Origin: Ignavibacteriales bacterium
Lineage (GTDB): Bacteria; Bacteroidota; Ignavibacteria; UBA10030; F1-140-MAGs086
Assembly (NCBI GenBank): GCA_018335975.1
Contig: JAGXRH010000024.1
Coordinates: 94,738 to 128,244, forward strand
DNA length: 33,507 nt
Direction: 5' to 3'
Below are positions 22,938 to 30,332 of the stretch, piece by piece. Position numbers and translations under genes: made by a program. Each line of letters begins with the position of its first letter. The stretch's first letter is position 1. Below the pieces are notes generated by a model. The model had not been told where the DNA came from and made no database searches. It saw only the letters and a program-made list of their open reading frames with translations.

Positions 22938-23753
22938 ATGAATTCATTAACACAATTTCAACTCAAAACACTTCGTCAATTACTGCAAAAAAAGTTTCGC
23001 GACGAAGAGCAAAAATTTCTGGTCGAAGGATTTCGCAGCGTAGAAGAAGCGTTGCAAAGCGGATGGGAAATCGCAATGGTGATAGGGACGGAAAAAAGTC
23101 TTTCCGATGAATCGGCGCGAAAAATTCACGCACTCGTAAAGCGCAAGAAAATCCCGTCGTTTGAACTTTCCAAAAAAGACATTGAAACGCTTTCCGATAC
23201 GGTGCATACGCAGGAAATCATCGCCGTTGTCCGTCAGAAAAAGTTTGAACTCTCTGCGTTTCCCGGATACGCTGCCCCACGCTCCACCTTCGTTGCTTTC
23301 GACTCTGTCAATGAACCCGGCAATCTCGGAACAATGTTGCGGACGTGCGATTGGTTTGGCGTAGAAGGAGTGTTACTCGGAAAAAATTGCGTGGAACTCT
23401 TCAATCCGAAAGTTGTCCGCGCATCAATGGGAGCGATTTTTCACCTGCCGATAGTAGAGGAAGTGGATTTGGAAAAAGAATTGATGCAATTGAAAACGCA
23501 AAACTTTGTCGTTGCATCAACCTCCTCGCACGCCACAAAATCCCTGTTCGATATTTCCGTTCCAAAAAAATCGGTAATTATTTTTGGAAATGAAGCGCAC
23601 GGAATTTCCTCATCACTCGAAAAACTTTCCGCTCTTCAATTCTCCATTCCGAAATTCGGAAACACCAACGATTCCTCCCGCCGGGCAGAATCGCTCAATG
23701 TTGCCAGCGCATGCGCTTCGGTGTTGACGGTGTGGAGGATGAGTGGGAAATAA
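22938..23753 (+). CDS. TrmH/SpoU-family (SPOUT) RNA 2'-O-methyltransferase
   Basis: 271 residues from ATG 22938; an upstream in-frame extension to 22743 is unlikely because it runs across the divergent promoter region and does not resemble the family. An N-terminal substrate-binding domain (about 1-95, 'KFLVEGFRSVEEAL') is followed by the SPOUT knot: motif 1 NEPGNLGTMLRTCDWFG, the central FNPKVVRASMGAIFHLP, motif 2 IIFGNEAHGIS and motif 3 ending IPKFG...AESLNVASA. The enzymes transfer a methyl group from S-adenosylmethionine to ribose 2'-OH of tRNA or rRNA; the target is not determinable. Motif 3 has about eight extra residues (242-249, NTNDSSRR) between glycine and AESLNV. Confidence 0.92.
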   Translation: MNSLTQFQLKTLRQLLQKKFRDEEQKFLVEGFRSVEEALQSGWEIAMVIGTEKSLSDESARKIHALVKRKKIPSFELSKKDIETLSDTVHTQEIIAVVRQKKFELSAFPGYAAPRSTFVAFDSVNEPGNLGTMLRTCDWFGVEGVLLGKNCVELFNPKVVRASMGAIFHLPIVEEVDLEKELMQLKTQNFVVASTSSHATKSLFDISVPKKSVIIFGNEAHGISSSLEKLSALQFSIPKFGNTNDSSRRAESLNVASACASVLTVWRMSGK

Positions 23754-23754
23754 A

Positions 23755-23802
23755 CCTTTGCGCTCTTCGCGGTAAAAAAAAGAACCGCAAACTTCGCTAA
23801 GG
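23755..23802. repeat. Short inverted repeat related to the 'GCAAAG' intergenic elements
   Basis: CCTTTGCGCTCTTCGCGGT (23755-23773) is an approximate reverse complement of ACCGCAAACTTCGCTAAGG (23784-23802), around a poly-A loop. It starts two bases after the methyltransferase stop. It could serve as terminator for the methyltransferase and the convergent gene. Confidence 0.55.
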
Positions 23803-23864
23803 AACGCAACGAAGGGGAGTCAGGCAATGTCGCATATTTCTTTTCTAAGAAATCTGTTTTCTTT

Positions 23865-25664
23865 TCACATCGTCCAATCCGCTTGCATCGTAATGGTATT
23901 CACTGAGTTTGTTGGGAATTGATTTTCTCCGCTTCCGATAAATTTCACATCGTCGCGAAATGATGATGTGTATTTTGTTTGCAGTGAAAAATTCTCGAGA
24001 ATGTTCCATTGCAAAAACACATACCAGCGAATTCCTTTTCCGTACAATGCAGGAACACTCAATGCGCCGGTTACCTCTTTTTCAAACGCCGCAATGCGAC
24101 TTTCAAATGAATCGGTTTGGTAAAATGCAACGCGAAAGTTTGCTGAAACATCTCTCGTCAACTTTTTCCCAACGTCTGCATAGATAAGAAAGCCCGTTTC
24201 ATTGTTTGGAACATATTCTTTCGTAACGGAAACAAACTCAATACGATTGCGAAACGTAAATCCATTTTCCGTCCGTGAATCAAGCGTAAATCTGTATCGC
24301 TGTTTAATCTGCTCTGCATCAAGTTTTGTCGCTATCGAATTTATATCCGTTGTTGTTTGTTGAATCGTTTTCTTTCGCTGTGTTTGGAGAGAAAGCGAAG
24401 TTTGTTCTGTCGCGTGAATATCGAATCGAAGCAGCGCATCGTTTCCGTTAGAGGCAAATATCGTTGATGCAATTGGTTTCGGAAAAGAAAACTGGTCAAA
24501 GTAAAATGAAACTTTCGTGCGTTTCATTGGTAAAAACGAGCAACCAACGTACACACCGTTTTCATTTGATGTTTCTGTTCGCTCGCCAAAACCTAATCCG
24601 TGCAACGCAAAAAAGTTTTCCGCATAACTTCTCCACACAACAACAAAAGAAAATTTTCTTAATGGAGAAAACTGCGTTCCGAGAATTTTAGCGTTTGTGT
24701 TGTTGTTTGTGCGGGCGACTTCACCAAACATTTTTGCTTTGGAAATTCTTGCATCAAACGAAAGTGACGCAGAAGAATATTCTATTCCCGAAAACAAATT
24801 TCCCTCGCGTACAATTACCGTTTTATCAAATTTCGAACGATACACGTTTCCACCGAAAGAAATATTTTCCGAGAAATTATATTTTGCAAGTGAACCAATG
24901 GTTGACTCGGTCAGCGCATTTCTTTTTCCGATTTCATTTTGGGTGCGGAAATATCCCGTTGAATACATTGAAGCAGTATTTTGCGAAGTATCAATTGTTG
25001 CATCACGCTGTTTCCGGGAAATAAAAAATGAAAGATGGAATTGCGGAACATCAATCGTTATGGCAACACCGCGAAAGAAATTGACTTCGTCCGAACTGAG
25101 ATGCGGAATGATACTGCGGGAGTGTCTTCGAGATGGTGATAGCACAGCCCCGCCTTTCGATACATCATACCCACGCCAAAGTGAAAGCCCTTGTCCGTGC
25201 TCGACTCGATAATTTCCAACAATAACTGAAAGTACGTTGAAAATATTTTTCGCTTGTAAAAATCCCGTGGTGAAATCGTTTGCTTTTTGTTCGCCTGCGT
25301 CTTTTTCAAGCAATACTCCACCGAAAAAATTTCCCTGCGATGCTTTGAATCGTTGATACGATTTTACACGCGAACCGAGAAACATTCCATCGTTATATCC
25401 TTCGCGCTGCTGCAATTCCTCACCAACGCGCGAACGAATTTCGAGATGAAGATTTTCTGTTTCATTTTCATCGAGTGAATCTGAAATATCTTCGAGAATC
25501 GGCGATTCGCTTTCTTCCGTTTCTGTTTGCTCGAGAAGTTGTTCCGTGTTGTTTTCGTTGAGAGAATCAGTTTCAGTTTGAGTACGCACAGAAGTAACAG
25601 AAAGCAAGAACAAACTACAAATGACGAATGACCAATTTGCCTGCCAACAGCGGGTGAAACTCAT
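23865..25664 (-). CDS. Outer-membrane barrel protein related to HHH-barrel proteins but lacking the HHH domain
   Basis: 599 residues. A signal segment (about 10-30) is followed by an acidic linker (about 32-75, rich in E, D, S and T), then a predicted barrel with LHLEIRSRVGEELQQREGYNDG, QRFKASQGNFFGG, LLEKDAGE, IVGNYRVEHGQGLSLWRGYD and a run of aromatic strands to the C-terminal MQADWTM. I recognise this order from Bacteroidota/Ignavibacteria proteins annotated 'helix-hairpin-helix domain-containing', where an HHH pair sits between signal and barrel; here no 'ININTA..EEL' HHH motif is present. Function is unknown; an envelope role, possibly in DNA or polymer handling, is only inference. It lies 45 bp behind the PorV-like gene on the same strand. 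Confidence 0.75.
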   Translation of the reverse strand: MSFTRCWQANWSFVICSLFLLSVTSVRTQTETDSLNENNTEQLLEQTETEESESPILEDISDSLDENETENLHLEIRSRVGEELQQREGYNDGMFLGSRVKSYQRFKASQGNFFGGVLLEKDAGEQKANDFTTGFLQAKNIFNVLSVIVGNYRVEHGQGLSLWRGYDVSKGGAVLSPSRRHSRSIIPHLSSDEVNFFRGVAITIDVPQFHLSFFISRKQRDATIDTSQNTASMYSTGYFRTQNEIGKRNALTESTIGSLAKYNFSENISFGGNVYRSKFDKTVIVREGNLFSGIEYSSASLSFDARISKAKMFGEVARTNNNTNAKILGTQFSPLRKFSFVVVWRSYAENFFALHGLGFGERTETSNENGVYVGCSFLPMKRTKVSFYFDQFSFPKPIASTIFASNGNDALLRFDIHATEQTSLSLQTQRKKTIQQTTTDINSIATKLDAEQIKQRYRFTLDSRTENGFTFRNRIEFVSVTKEYVPNNETGFLIYADVGKKLTRDVSANFRVAFYQTDSFESRIAAFEKEVTGALSVPALYGKGIRWYVFLQWNILENFSLQTKYTSSFRDDVKFIGSGENQFPTNSVNTITMQADWTM

Positions 25665-25709
25665 AATGCTGGGGGTAATTTGTAATTAGTCATTCGTGAA
25701 GCGTCTCAA

Positions 25710-26522
25710 TTATTGAAACGAAATGGAGATATAATGCGTGAGTCCGAGAATCTGATGTGATGACGCGGCGTAATCGAAAACAAAATTGGAAACATGAACG
25801 CCAAATCCCGCATTGAATAACGTTGGTTCGTCTTGAATTCCTACACGCAATGCAAGTTCATCAATTGGAAAAATTTCCAAACCAACACTCGGCGATGGAT
25901 TATAGCGAACGTCTTTTTCTACGCCGACAGCGAGGAGTGTTGATTCGATTGGTTTGTATGAAACGCCGAGTAAAAATGTTTGCGGAAGTTTTTCTTTCTT
26001 CTGCGAAATCGTTGGAGAGTTGATGTTCGTTGTTGAGAATCCGATAGAAATATTTTCAGAAATGTTTGCAAGAGCGCCAATATCAATTCCCAACGCAACC
26101 TCATTTCCATATCGTTCAATCGTGAGCATATTGTAATTGAGATTTACACCGAACGAAAAATCATCAAATTGTTTTGCGAAAGAAATTGTTGGAGAAATTT
26201 CGCGATACATTTCAAAACCAAACGAGTGAACGCTTCCGCCAAGTACGCCAATATCATTCAATGGATATACGAACGAAAAGGCAGAAGAGGAAATTTCTTT
26301 GATTCCGAAGAGTTGCGGCGAATAGGAAACAGAAGATTGGAAGGAGGAGAGAGAAGCAATTCCTGCGGGATTGAATCGCGTTGACCATACATCATTTTCC
26401 ATCGCAACAAAACTACTTCCGAAAATGATGGAGCGCGGGAAATTTCCTTTCAACTCGAATGCGGAGAAGGAAATGGTTGCACAAAAAGTGAAAAGAGAAA
26501 TTATAAGAACTATTTTTTTCAT
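25710..26522 (-). CDS. PorV/PorQ-like outer-membrane protein
   Basis: 270 residues from ATG 26522 (MKKIVLIISLF); a longer frame to 26630 adds a segment without signal character. A signal peptide (about 1-21) is followed by the family-typical opening FPRSIIFGSSFVAMENDVWSTRFNPAGIA and a beta-barrel of short alternating strands to the C-terminal YISISFQ. In T9SS organisms such proteins (PorV, PorQ and relatives) help deliver or shuttle sorted proteins at the outer membrane. I cannot say which member this is, and it may be a general 'PorV/PorQ family' barrel. It is paired with the HHH-type barrel gene downstream and divergent from hutI. Confidence 0.7.
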   Translation of the reverse strand: MKKIVLIISLFTFCATISFSAFELKGNFPRSIIFGSSFVAMENDVWSTRFNPAGIASLSSFQSSVSYSPQLFGIKEISSSAFSFVYPLNDIGVLGGSVHSFGFEMYREISPTISFAKQFDDFSFGVNLNYNMLTIERYGNEVALGIDIGALANISENISIGFSTTNINSPTISQKKEKLPQTFLLGVSYKPIESTLLAVGVEKDVRYNPSPSVGLEIFPIDELALRVGIQDEPTLFNAGFGVHVSNFVFDYAASSHQILGLTHYISISFQ

Positions 26523-26648
26523 AAAACTTTCGGTGAAAAAATAAGTTTCTTTGCCGTTAAATCCAAATTCCCTAGGAATGCCATTGGCACGTTTCACAAA
26601 ACACAAACTTTCTGTAATTTCTCCGCACAATTTTCAAAATTACTTGTC

Positions 26649-26668
26649 ATTCCCGCGCAAGCGGGAAT
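26649..26668. repeat. Palindrome ATTCCCGC-GCAA-GCGGGAAT in the hutI leader
   Basis: A perfect 8-bp stem and four-base loop, ending 7 bases before the hutI start codon. The sequence belongs to a widespread class of intergenic palindromes. In the mRNA it would place a strong hairpin where a ribosome-binding site would be. Confidence 0.75.
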
Positions 26669-26675
26669 CTATAGA

Positions 26676-27920
26676 ATGAACATCGCACTTAAAAACATTA
26701 AACAACTTGTAACTGTTTCTGCAAACGAAAAAAAAATAAAACGCGGAAATGAAATGCGTGAACTCAACATTATCGAAAACGCAGGACTAATTGCCGAAGA
26801 AGGAAAAATCAAATGGCTCGGAACAATGAATGATTTTCCGAAAAATCTTTCCGAAGATTTAGAAATACTCGGTTGCGAAAACTGTGTTGTAATGCCGGGA
26901 TTTGTGGACGCTCACACGCATCTCATTTTTGGTGGAAGCAGAGAAAGCGAATTTGCAATGCGTTCAAGCGGCGCAACATATCAGGAAATTGCAGCAAGTG
27001 GAGGAGGAATTATTTCCACTGTTTCCAAAACACGCGAAGCGACAAAATTAGAATTGAAAAAACGGGCGCGTCATTATCTTTCGCAAATGTTGAAACACGG
27101 AACAACAACAGTGGAAACAAAAAGCGGTTACGGTTTGGATTTCAAAAACGAAATAAAACTTTTGGAATGTGCGAGAGAATTGGAACGTGAAGAACTCACG
27201 ACAATTGTTTCCACATTTCTTGGCGCGCATAGTTTTCCACTTGAATACAAAGAACGAAAAAGCGAATACGTGCAACTCGTGATGGAAGAAATGATTCCGT
27301 ATATCGGGGGGAAAAAACTTGCGGAGTTTTGCGATGTATTTTGTGAAACGAATTATTTTTCCGTTGATGACACGAGAAAAATTTTATCAAAAGCAAAAGA
27401 GTACGGAATGAAACTCAAACTTCACGCGGAAGAACTTTCCAATCTTGGTGGTGCAGAACTTGCCGCAGAATTGAACGCAGTTTCCGTTGACCATTTGGAA
27501 CATATTTCTGAAAACGGAATTCGCGCGTTGCAAAATTCAGAAACAGTTGCTGTACTGCTTCCGGGAGTTTCGTTTAATTTAAATCATCAATACGCGCCGG
27601 CAAGAACGTTGATTGACGCACAAATTCCCGTTGCAATTGCGAGCGATTTCAATCCCGGTTCGTGTATGAGTTATTCAATGCCGCTGATGATGACGATTGC
27701 TTGCACACAAATGAGAATGTCGCCGGAAGAAGTGATTGTTGCATCAACATTAAATGCAGCCGCTGCGATTGCTCGAAGTAAAACAATTGGAAGTTTGGAA
27801 GTTGGAAAGAATGCTGACATCATTGTTCTCGATATTCCGAATTATAAATTTCTTCCGTATCATTTCGGAGAAAATCATGTGAGAAATGTAATTAAGAATG
27901 GAGTGCAATTAGATTTTTAA
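26676..27920 (+). CDS. hutI: HutI, imidazolonepropionase
   Basis: Hydrolyses 4-imidazolone-5-propionate to N-formimino-L-glutamate, the third step of histidine degradation, in the cytoplasm. 414 residues, full length. Amidohydrolase metal ligands are visible: His80 and His82 (VDAHTHLIFGG), His250 (KLHAEE), His273 region (SVDHLEH) and Asp324 (ASDFNPGS). Other signatures are RSSGATYQEIAASGGGI, GTTTVETKSGYGLD and MPLMMTIACTQMRMSPEE. It is followed by ftcD, the next pathway enzyme, but the two are separated by a GxxExxY gene with flanking repeats. hutH and hutU are not in the window. A palindrome sits just upstream of the start. Confidence 0.97.
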   Translation: MNIALKNIKQLVTVSANEKKIKRGNEMRELNIIENAGLIAEEGKIKWLGTMNDFPKNLSEDLEILGCENCVVMPGFVDAHTHLIFGGSRESEFAMRSSGATYQEIAASGGGIISTVSKTREATKLELKKRARHYLSQMLKHGTTTVETKSGYGLDFKNEIKLLECARELEREELTTIVSTFLGAHSFPLEYKERKSEYVQLVMEEMIPYIGGKKLAEFCDVFCETNYFSVDDTRKILSKAKEYGMKLKLHAEELSNLGGAELAAELNAVSVDHLEHISENGIRALQNSETVAVLLPGVSFNLNHQYAPARTLIDAQIPVAIASDFNPGSCMSYSMPLMMTIACTQMRMSPEEVIVASTLNAAAAIARSKTIGSLEVGKNADIIVLDIPNYKFLPYHFGENHVRNVIKNGVQLDF

Positions 27921-28007
27921 AATAGCACACTGATGACACGGATTGGACTGATTGTAACGGATTCATTCTGTGAATATCCGTTACATCCGCGTTATCTGTG
28001 TGCCATT
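27921..28007. repeat. Family B interspersed palindromic element, copy B2
   Basis: It begins AATAGCACACTGATGACACGG directly after the hutI stop codon (27918-27920) and ends GTTATCTGTGTGCCATT. Outer arms pair over about 20 bases. An inner stem TGTAACGGAT/ATCCGTTACA surrounds a short loop. It ends 15 bp before the GxxExxY start. Confidence 0.85.
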
Positions 28008-28022
28008 AACTGAAAAAGAATT

Positions 28023-28421
28023 ATGAACGATTTATTACACAAAGAAATTACTGACAAAATTTTGAAAGCATTTTACAATGTGTACAACACACTTGGTTTT
28101 GGATTTCTTGAGAAAGTCTATGAAAATGCAATGTATATCGAACTTCTCTCGATGGGATTATTTGTAGAAAGACAAAAACAAATAAAAGTGAATTTCAAAG
28201 GAAATATTGTTGGAGAATATTTTACAGATTTAATTGTGAACAATTGTGTCATCATTGAACTCAAAGCAGCAGAAGGCTTGGTGAAAGAACACGAACATCA
28301 ACTCATCAATTATTTGAAAGCAACAAATATTGAGGTTGGTTTACTTTTAAATTTTGGAAAGATTCCGCAATTTAAGAGAAAAATTTTTACAAATGATTTG
28401 AAGGAAATTGCACACGGATAA
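28023..28421 (+). CDS. GxxExxY protein (PD-(D/E)XK nuclease-like fold)
   Basis: 132 residues, full length. The signature G27-F-L-E30-K-V-Y33 gives the family its name. A PD-(D/E)XK-like core follows: Asp69 in YFTDLIV, Glu79 and Lys81 in IIELKA, then the conserved HEHQLINYLK helix and VGLLLNFG. The fold suggests a nuclease or DNA-binding activity, but I know of no established function for the family. The last four residues (I-A-H-G) and the stop codon lie inside repeat B3, so the current C-terminus was created, or replaced, by the repeat. Start ATG 28023 follows B2 by 15 bp; there is no strong Shine-Dalgarno site. Confidence 0.92.
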   Translation: MNDLLHKEITDKILKAFYNVYNTLGFGFLEKVYENAMYIELLSMGLFVERQKQIKVNFKGNIVGEYFTDLIVNNCVIIELKAAEGLVKEHEHQLINYLKATNIEVGLLLNFGKIPQFKRKIFTNDLKEIAHG

Positions 28422-28493
28422 CACAGGTTAAACTGATTGTAACGGATTTTTATCTGTAATAATCTGTTATATCCGCGTCATCTGTGTGCCATT
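28407..28493. repeat. Family B interspersed palindromic element, copy B3
   Basis: It runs from AATTGCACACGGATAACAC (overlapping the last codons and stop of the GxxExxY gene) to GTCATCTGTGTGCCATT. The centre TTGTAACGGATTTTTATCTG matches B2 closely, as does the right arm. It has the same orientation as B2. Confidence 0.85.
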
Positions 28494-28545
28494 TTTATAA
28501 AAAGTGAGACCAAATAAATTTTCAATCAAAAATCTAAAATATAAA

Positions 28546-30237
28546 ATGAAACAAATCATCGAATGCGTTCCGAATTTTTCCGAAGGGCGCGATAAAAATA
28601 TTCTTGACGCTATCGCAAAAGAAATTGAATCAACGGATGGCGTAAAACTTTTGGATGTTGACCCGGGCGCAGCGACGAACAGAACCGTGTTCACCATTGC
28701 CGGAACGCCAAACGAAGTCAGCGAAGCCGCGTTCAAAGCGATTCGCAAAGCAAGCGAGTTGATTGATATGCGCAAACACAAAGGCGAACATCCGCGAATG
28801 GGGGCGACCGATATTTGTCCGTTCATTCCGATTGCAAATGTTTCGCTCGAAGAATGTATTGAACTTGCGAAACAACTCGGCAAACGTGTCGGCGATGAAC
28901 TTGGCATTCCCGTGTATTTATATGAGTACGCCGCAACTTCTCCGCAGCGAAAAAATCTTGCCGATATTCGCAAAGGTGAATACGAAGGACTCGAAGAAAA
29001 AATGAACGACAAAAACTGGAAGCCGGATTTTGGTTCGTCGGAGTTTAATGCGAAGAGTGGCGTAACAGTAATTGGTGTGCGTGATTTCTTGATTGCGTAT
29101 AACGTGAATCTCAACACAACGGATAAAAAGTTGGCGAATGAAATTGCGTTTCGTATTCGTGAACAAGGTCGCGCGAAAAAAGATGCCGATGGAAAAATTA
29201 TGAAAGATGAAAACGGCGAGACGATAAAAATTCCCGGAACGTTGAAATCGGTGAAAGCAGTTGGTTGGGTGATTGAAGAATATAATCGCGCGCAAGTTTC
29301 GATTAACTTGACGAATTATCACATCGCTTCGGTGCATACTGCGTTTGAAGAATGTGTGAAAGAAGCGACCTCGCTTGGTTTGCGCGTAACGGGAAGCGAA
29401 ATTGTTGGACTCATTCCGAAAGAAGCGATGTTAATGGCGGGAAAATTTTATCTTGCGCGACAAGGAAAATCTGTTGGCGTTCCCGAAAAACAATTGATAG
29501 AAATTGCGATTCAATCGTTGGGATTGAATGACGTTTCAAAGTTTGACCCGCAGAAAAAAATAATTGAATACGTTCTCGCGGAGAATAAAAAATCGCTGAA
29601 CAATCTTTCGGTCAAAGATTTTGCGGATGAACTTTCTACCGATTCTCCCGCACCCGGTGGTGGAAGCGCATCTGCTCTTGCGGGTTCACTTGCTGCTGCG
29701 CTTTCGGCAATGGTTGCGAATTTAACAATCGGGAAAAAAGGTTACGAACAACATTTCGAAGAATTGAAAAAAGTTTCCGAAGAATGTCAGAAGTTGAAAG
29801 ATGAATTACTTTCGCTTGTGGATGAAGATACCGAAGCGTTTAATAAAGTGATGGATGCATTTCGTTTGCCAAAGAAAACAGATGATGAAAAAGCGAAACA
29901 ACAATTTGCAGTGGAAGAAGCGACAAAATATGCCGCGCTTGTTCCGTTCAAAACGATGGAAAAAAGTTTTGAAGTGTTGAAATACGTTGCCATCGTTGCA
30001 GAAAAAGGAAATGTAAACTCCATCAGCGACGCGGGAGTTGCGTGTTTGTTGGCTCATTCTTGCTGCGAAGGAGCGGCGATGAATGTGCTCATCAATGTGA
30101 AATCGTTATCTGAATCAAAGAATAAAGAAGTAAAAAAGTTTTCTGCAAAAATGAAAAAGAATGTGGAGAAACTTTTGGGGGAAAGCAGGGCGATGAAACA
30201 GAAAATAGTGAGGAAAGTGAACGGGAAAATTTCATAA
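28546..30237 (+). CDS. ftcD: Bifunctional glutamate formimidoyltransferase / formiminotetrahydrofolate cyclodeaminase
   Basis: Transfers the formimino group of N-formimino-L-glutamate to tetrahydrofolate (releasing glutamate), then deaminates the product to 5,10-methenyl-tetrahydrofolate; it completes histidine breakdown begun by hutI. 563 residues from ATG 28546; an upstream GTG at 28504 gives a non-family extension. The transferase part (about 1-330) has CVPNFSEGRD, DPGAATNRTVFTIAG and the active-site block with His82 (GEHPRMGATDICPF). The cyclodeaminase part (about 365-560) has the phosphate/folate loop SPAPGGGSASALAGSLAAAL. A hydrophilic insert (about residues 209-225, KKDADGKIMKDENGE) sits inside the transferase half. 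The fusion is the same domain order as the vertebrate enzyme. It sits after the B-GxxExxY-B segment. Confidence 0.96.
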   Translation: MKQIIECVPNFSEGRDKNILDAIAKEIESTDGVKLLDVDPGAATNRTVFTIAGTPNEVSEAAFKAIRKASELIDMRKHKGEHPRMGATDICPFIPIANVSLEECIELAKQLGKRVGDELGIPVYLYEYAATSPQRKNLADIRKGEYEGLEEKMNDKNWKPDFGSSEFNAKSGVTVIGVRDFLIAYNVNLNTTDKKLANEIAFRIREQGRAKKDADGKIMKDENGETIKIPGTLKSVKAVGWVIEEYNRAQVSINLTNYHIASVHTAFEECVKEATSLGLRVTGSEIVGLIPKEAMLMAGKFYLARQGKSVGVPEKQLIEIAIQSLGLNDVSKFDPQKKIIEYVLAENKKSLNNLSVKDFADELSTDSPAPGGGSASALAGSLAAALSAMVANLTIGKKGYEQHFEELKKVSEECQKLKDELLSLVDEDTEAFNKVMDAFRLPKKTDDEKAKQQFAVEEATKYAALVPFKTMEKSFEVLKYVAIVAEKGNVNSISDAGVACLLAHSCCEGAAMNVLINVKSLSESKNKEVKKFSAKMKKNVEKLLGESRAMKQKIVRKVNGKIS

Positions 30238-30332
30238 TTGTTCCTAACGTAAAAGAAATGTATTTTTTGCCCACATTCATAAATCATTCAACCCATGAAA
30301 ATTTTTATTCAACATATTAATGAACAACAATT

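Larger units (their letters stand above)
27921..28493 (+). mobile_element. Candidate composite unit: B2 - GxxExxY gene - B3, inserted between hutI and ftcD
   Basis: A 573-bp segment made of two related palindromic repeats in the same relative orientation with a single gene filling the interval. It starts at the first base after hutI and ends 52 bp before the ftcD start. The flanking genes are consecutive enzymes of one pathway, so an insertion into a hut operon is the simplest reading. Mobility is inferred; no transposase or target duplication is visible. Confidence 0.45.

Noticed and set aside
23636..23827. 63-residue minus-strand frame over the methyltransferase 3' end
   Set aside because: It reads through a GCAAAG-type inverted repeat and the antisense of motif 3; no gene features.
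26649..26668. Palindrome that resembles half of a CRISPR repeat
   Set aside because: Only a single copy without spacer periodicity; it belongs to a common class of intergenic palindromes.
28504..28545. GTG start giving 14 extra residues on FtcD
   Set aside because: The family begins at MKQIIECVPNFSEG; the extension is AT-rich leader sequence.
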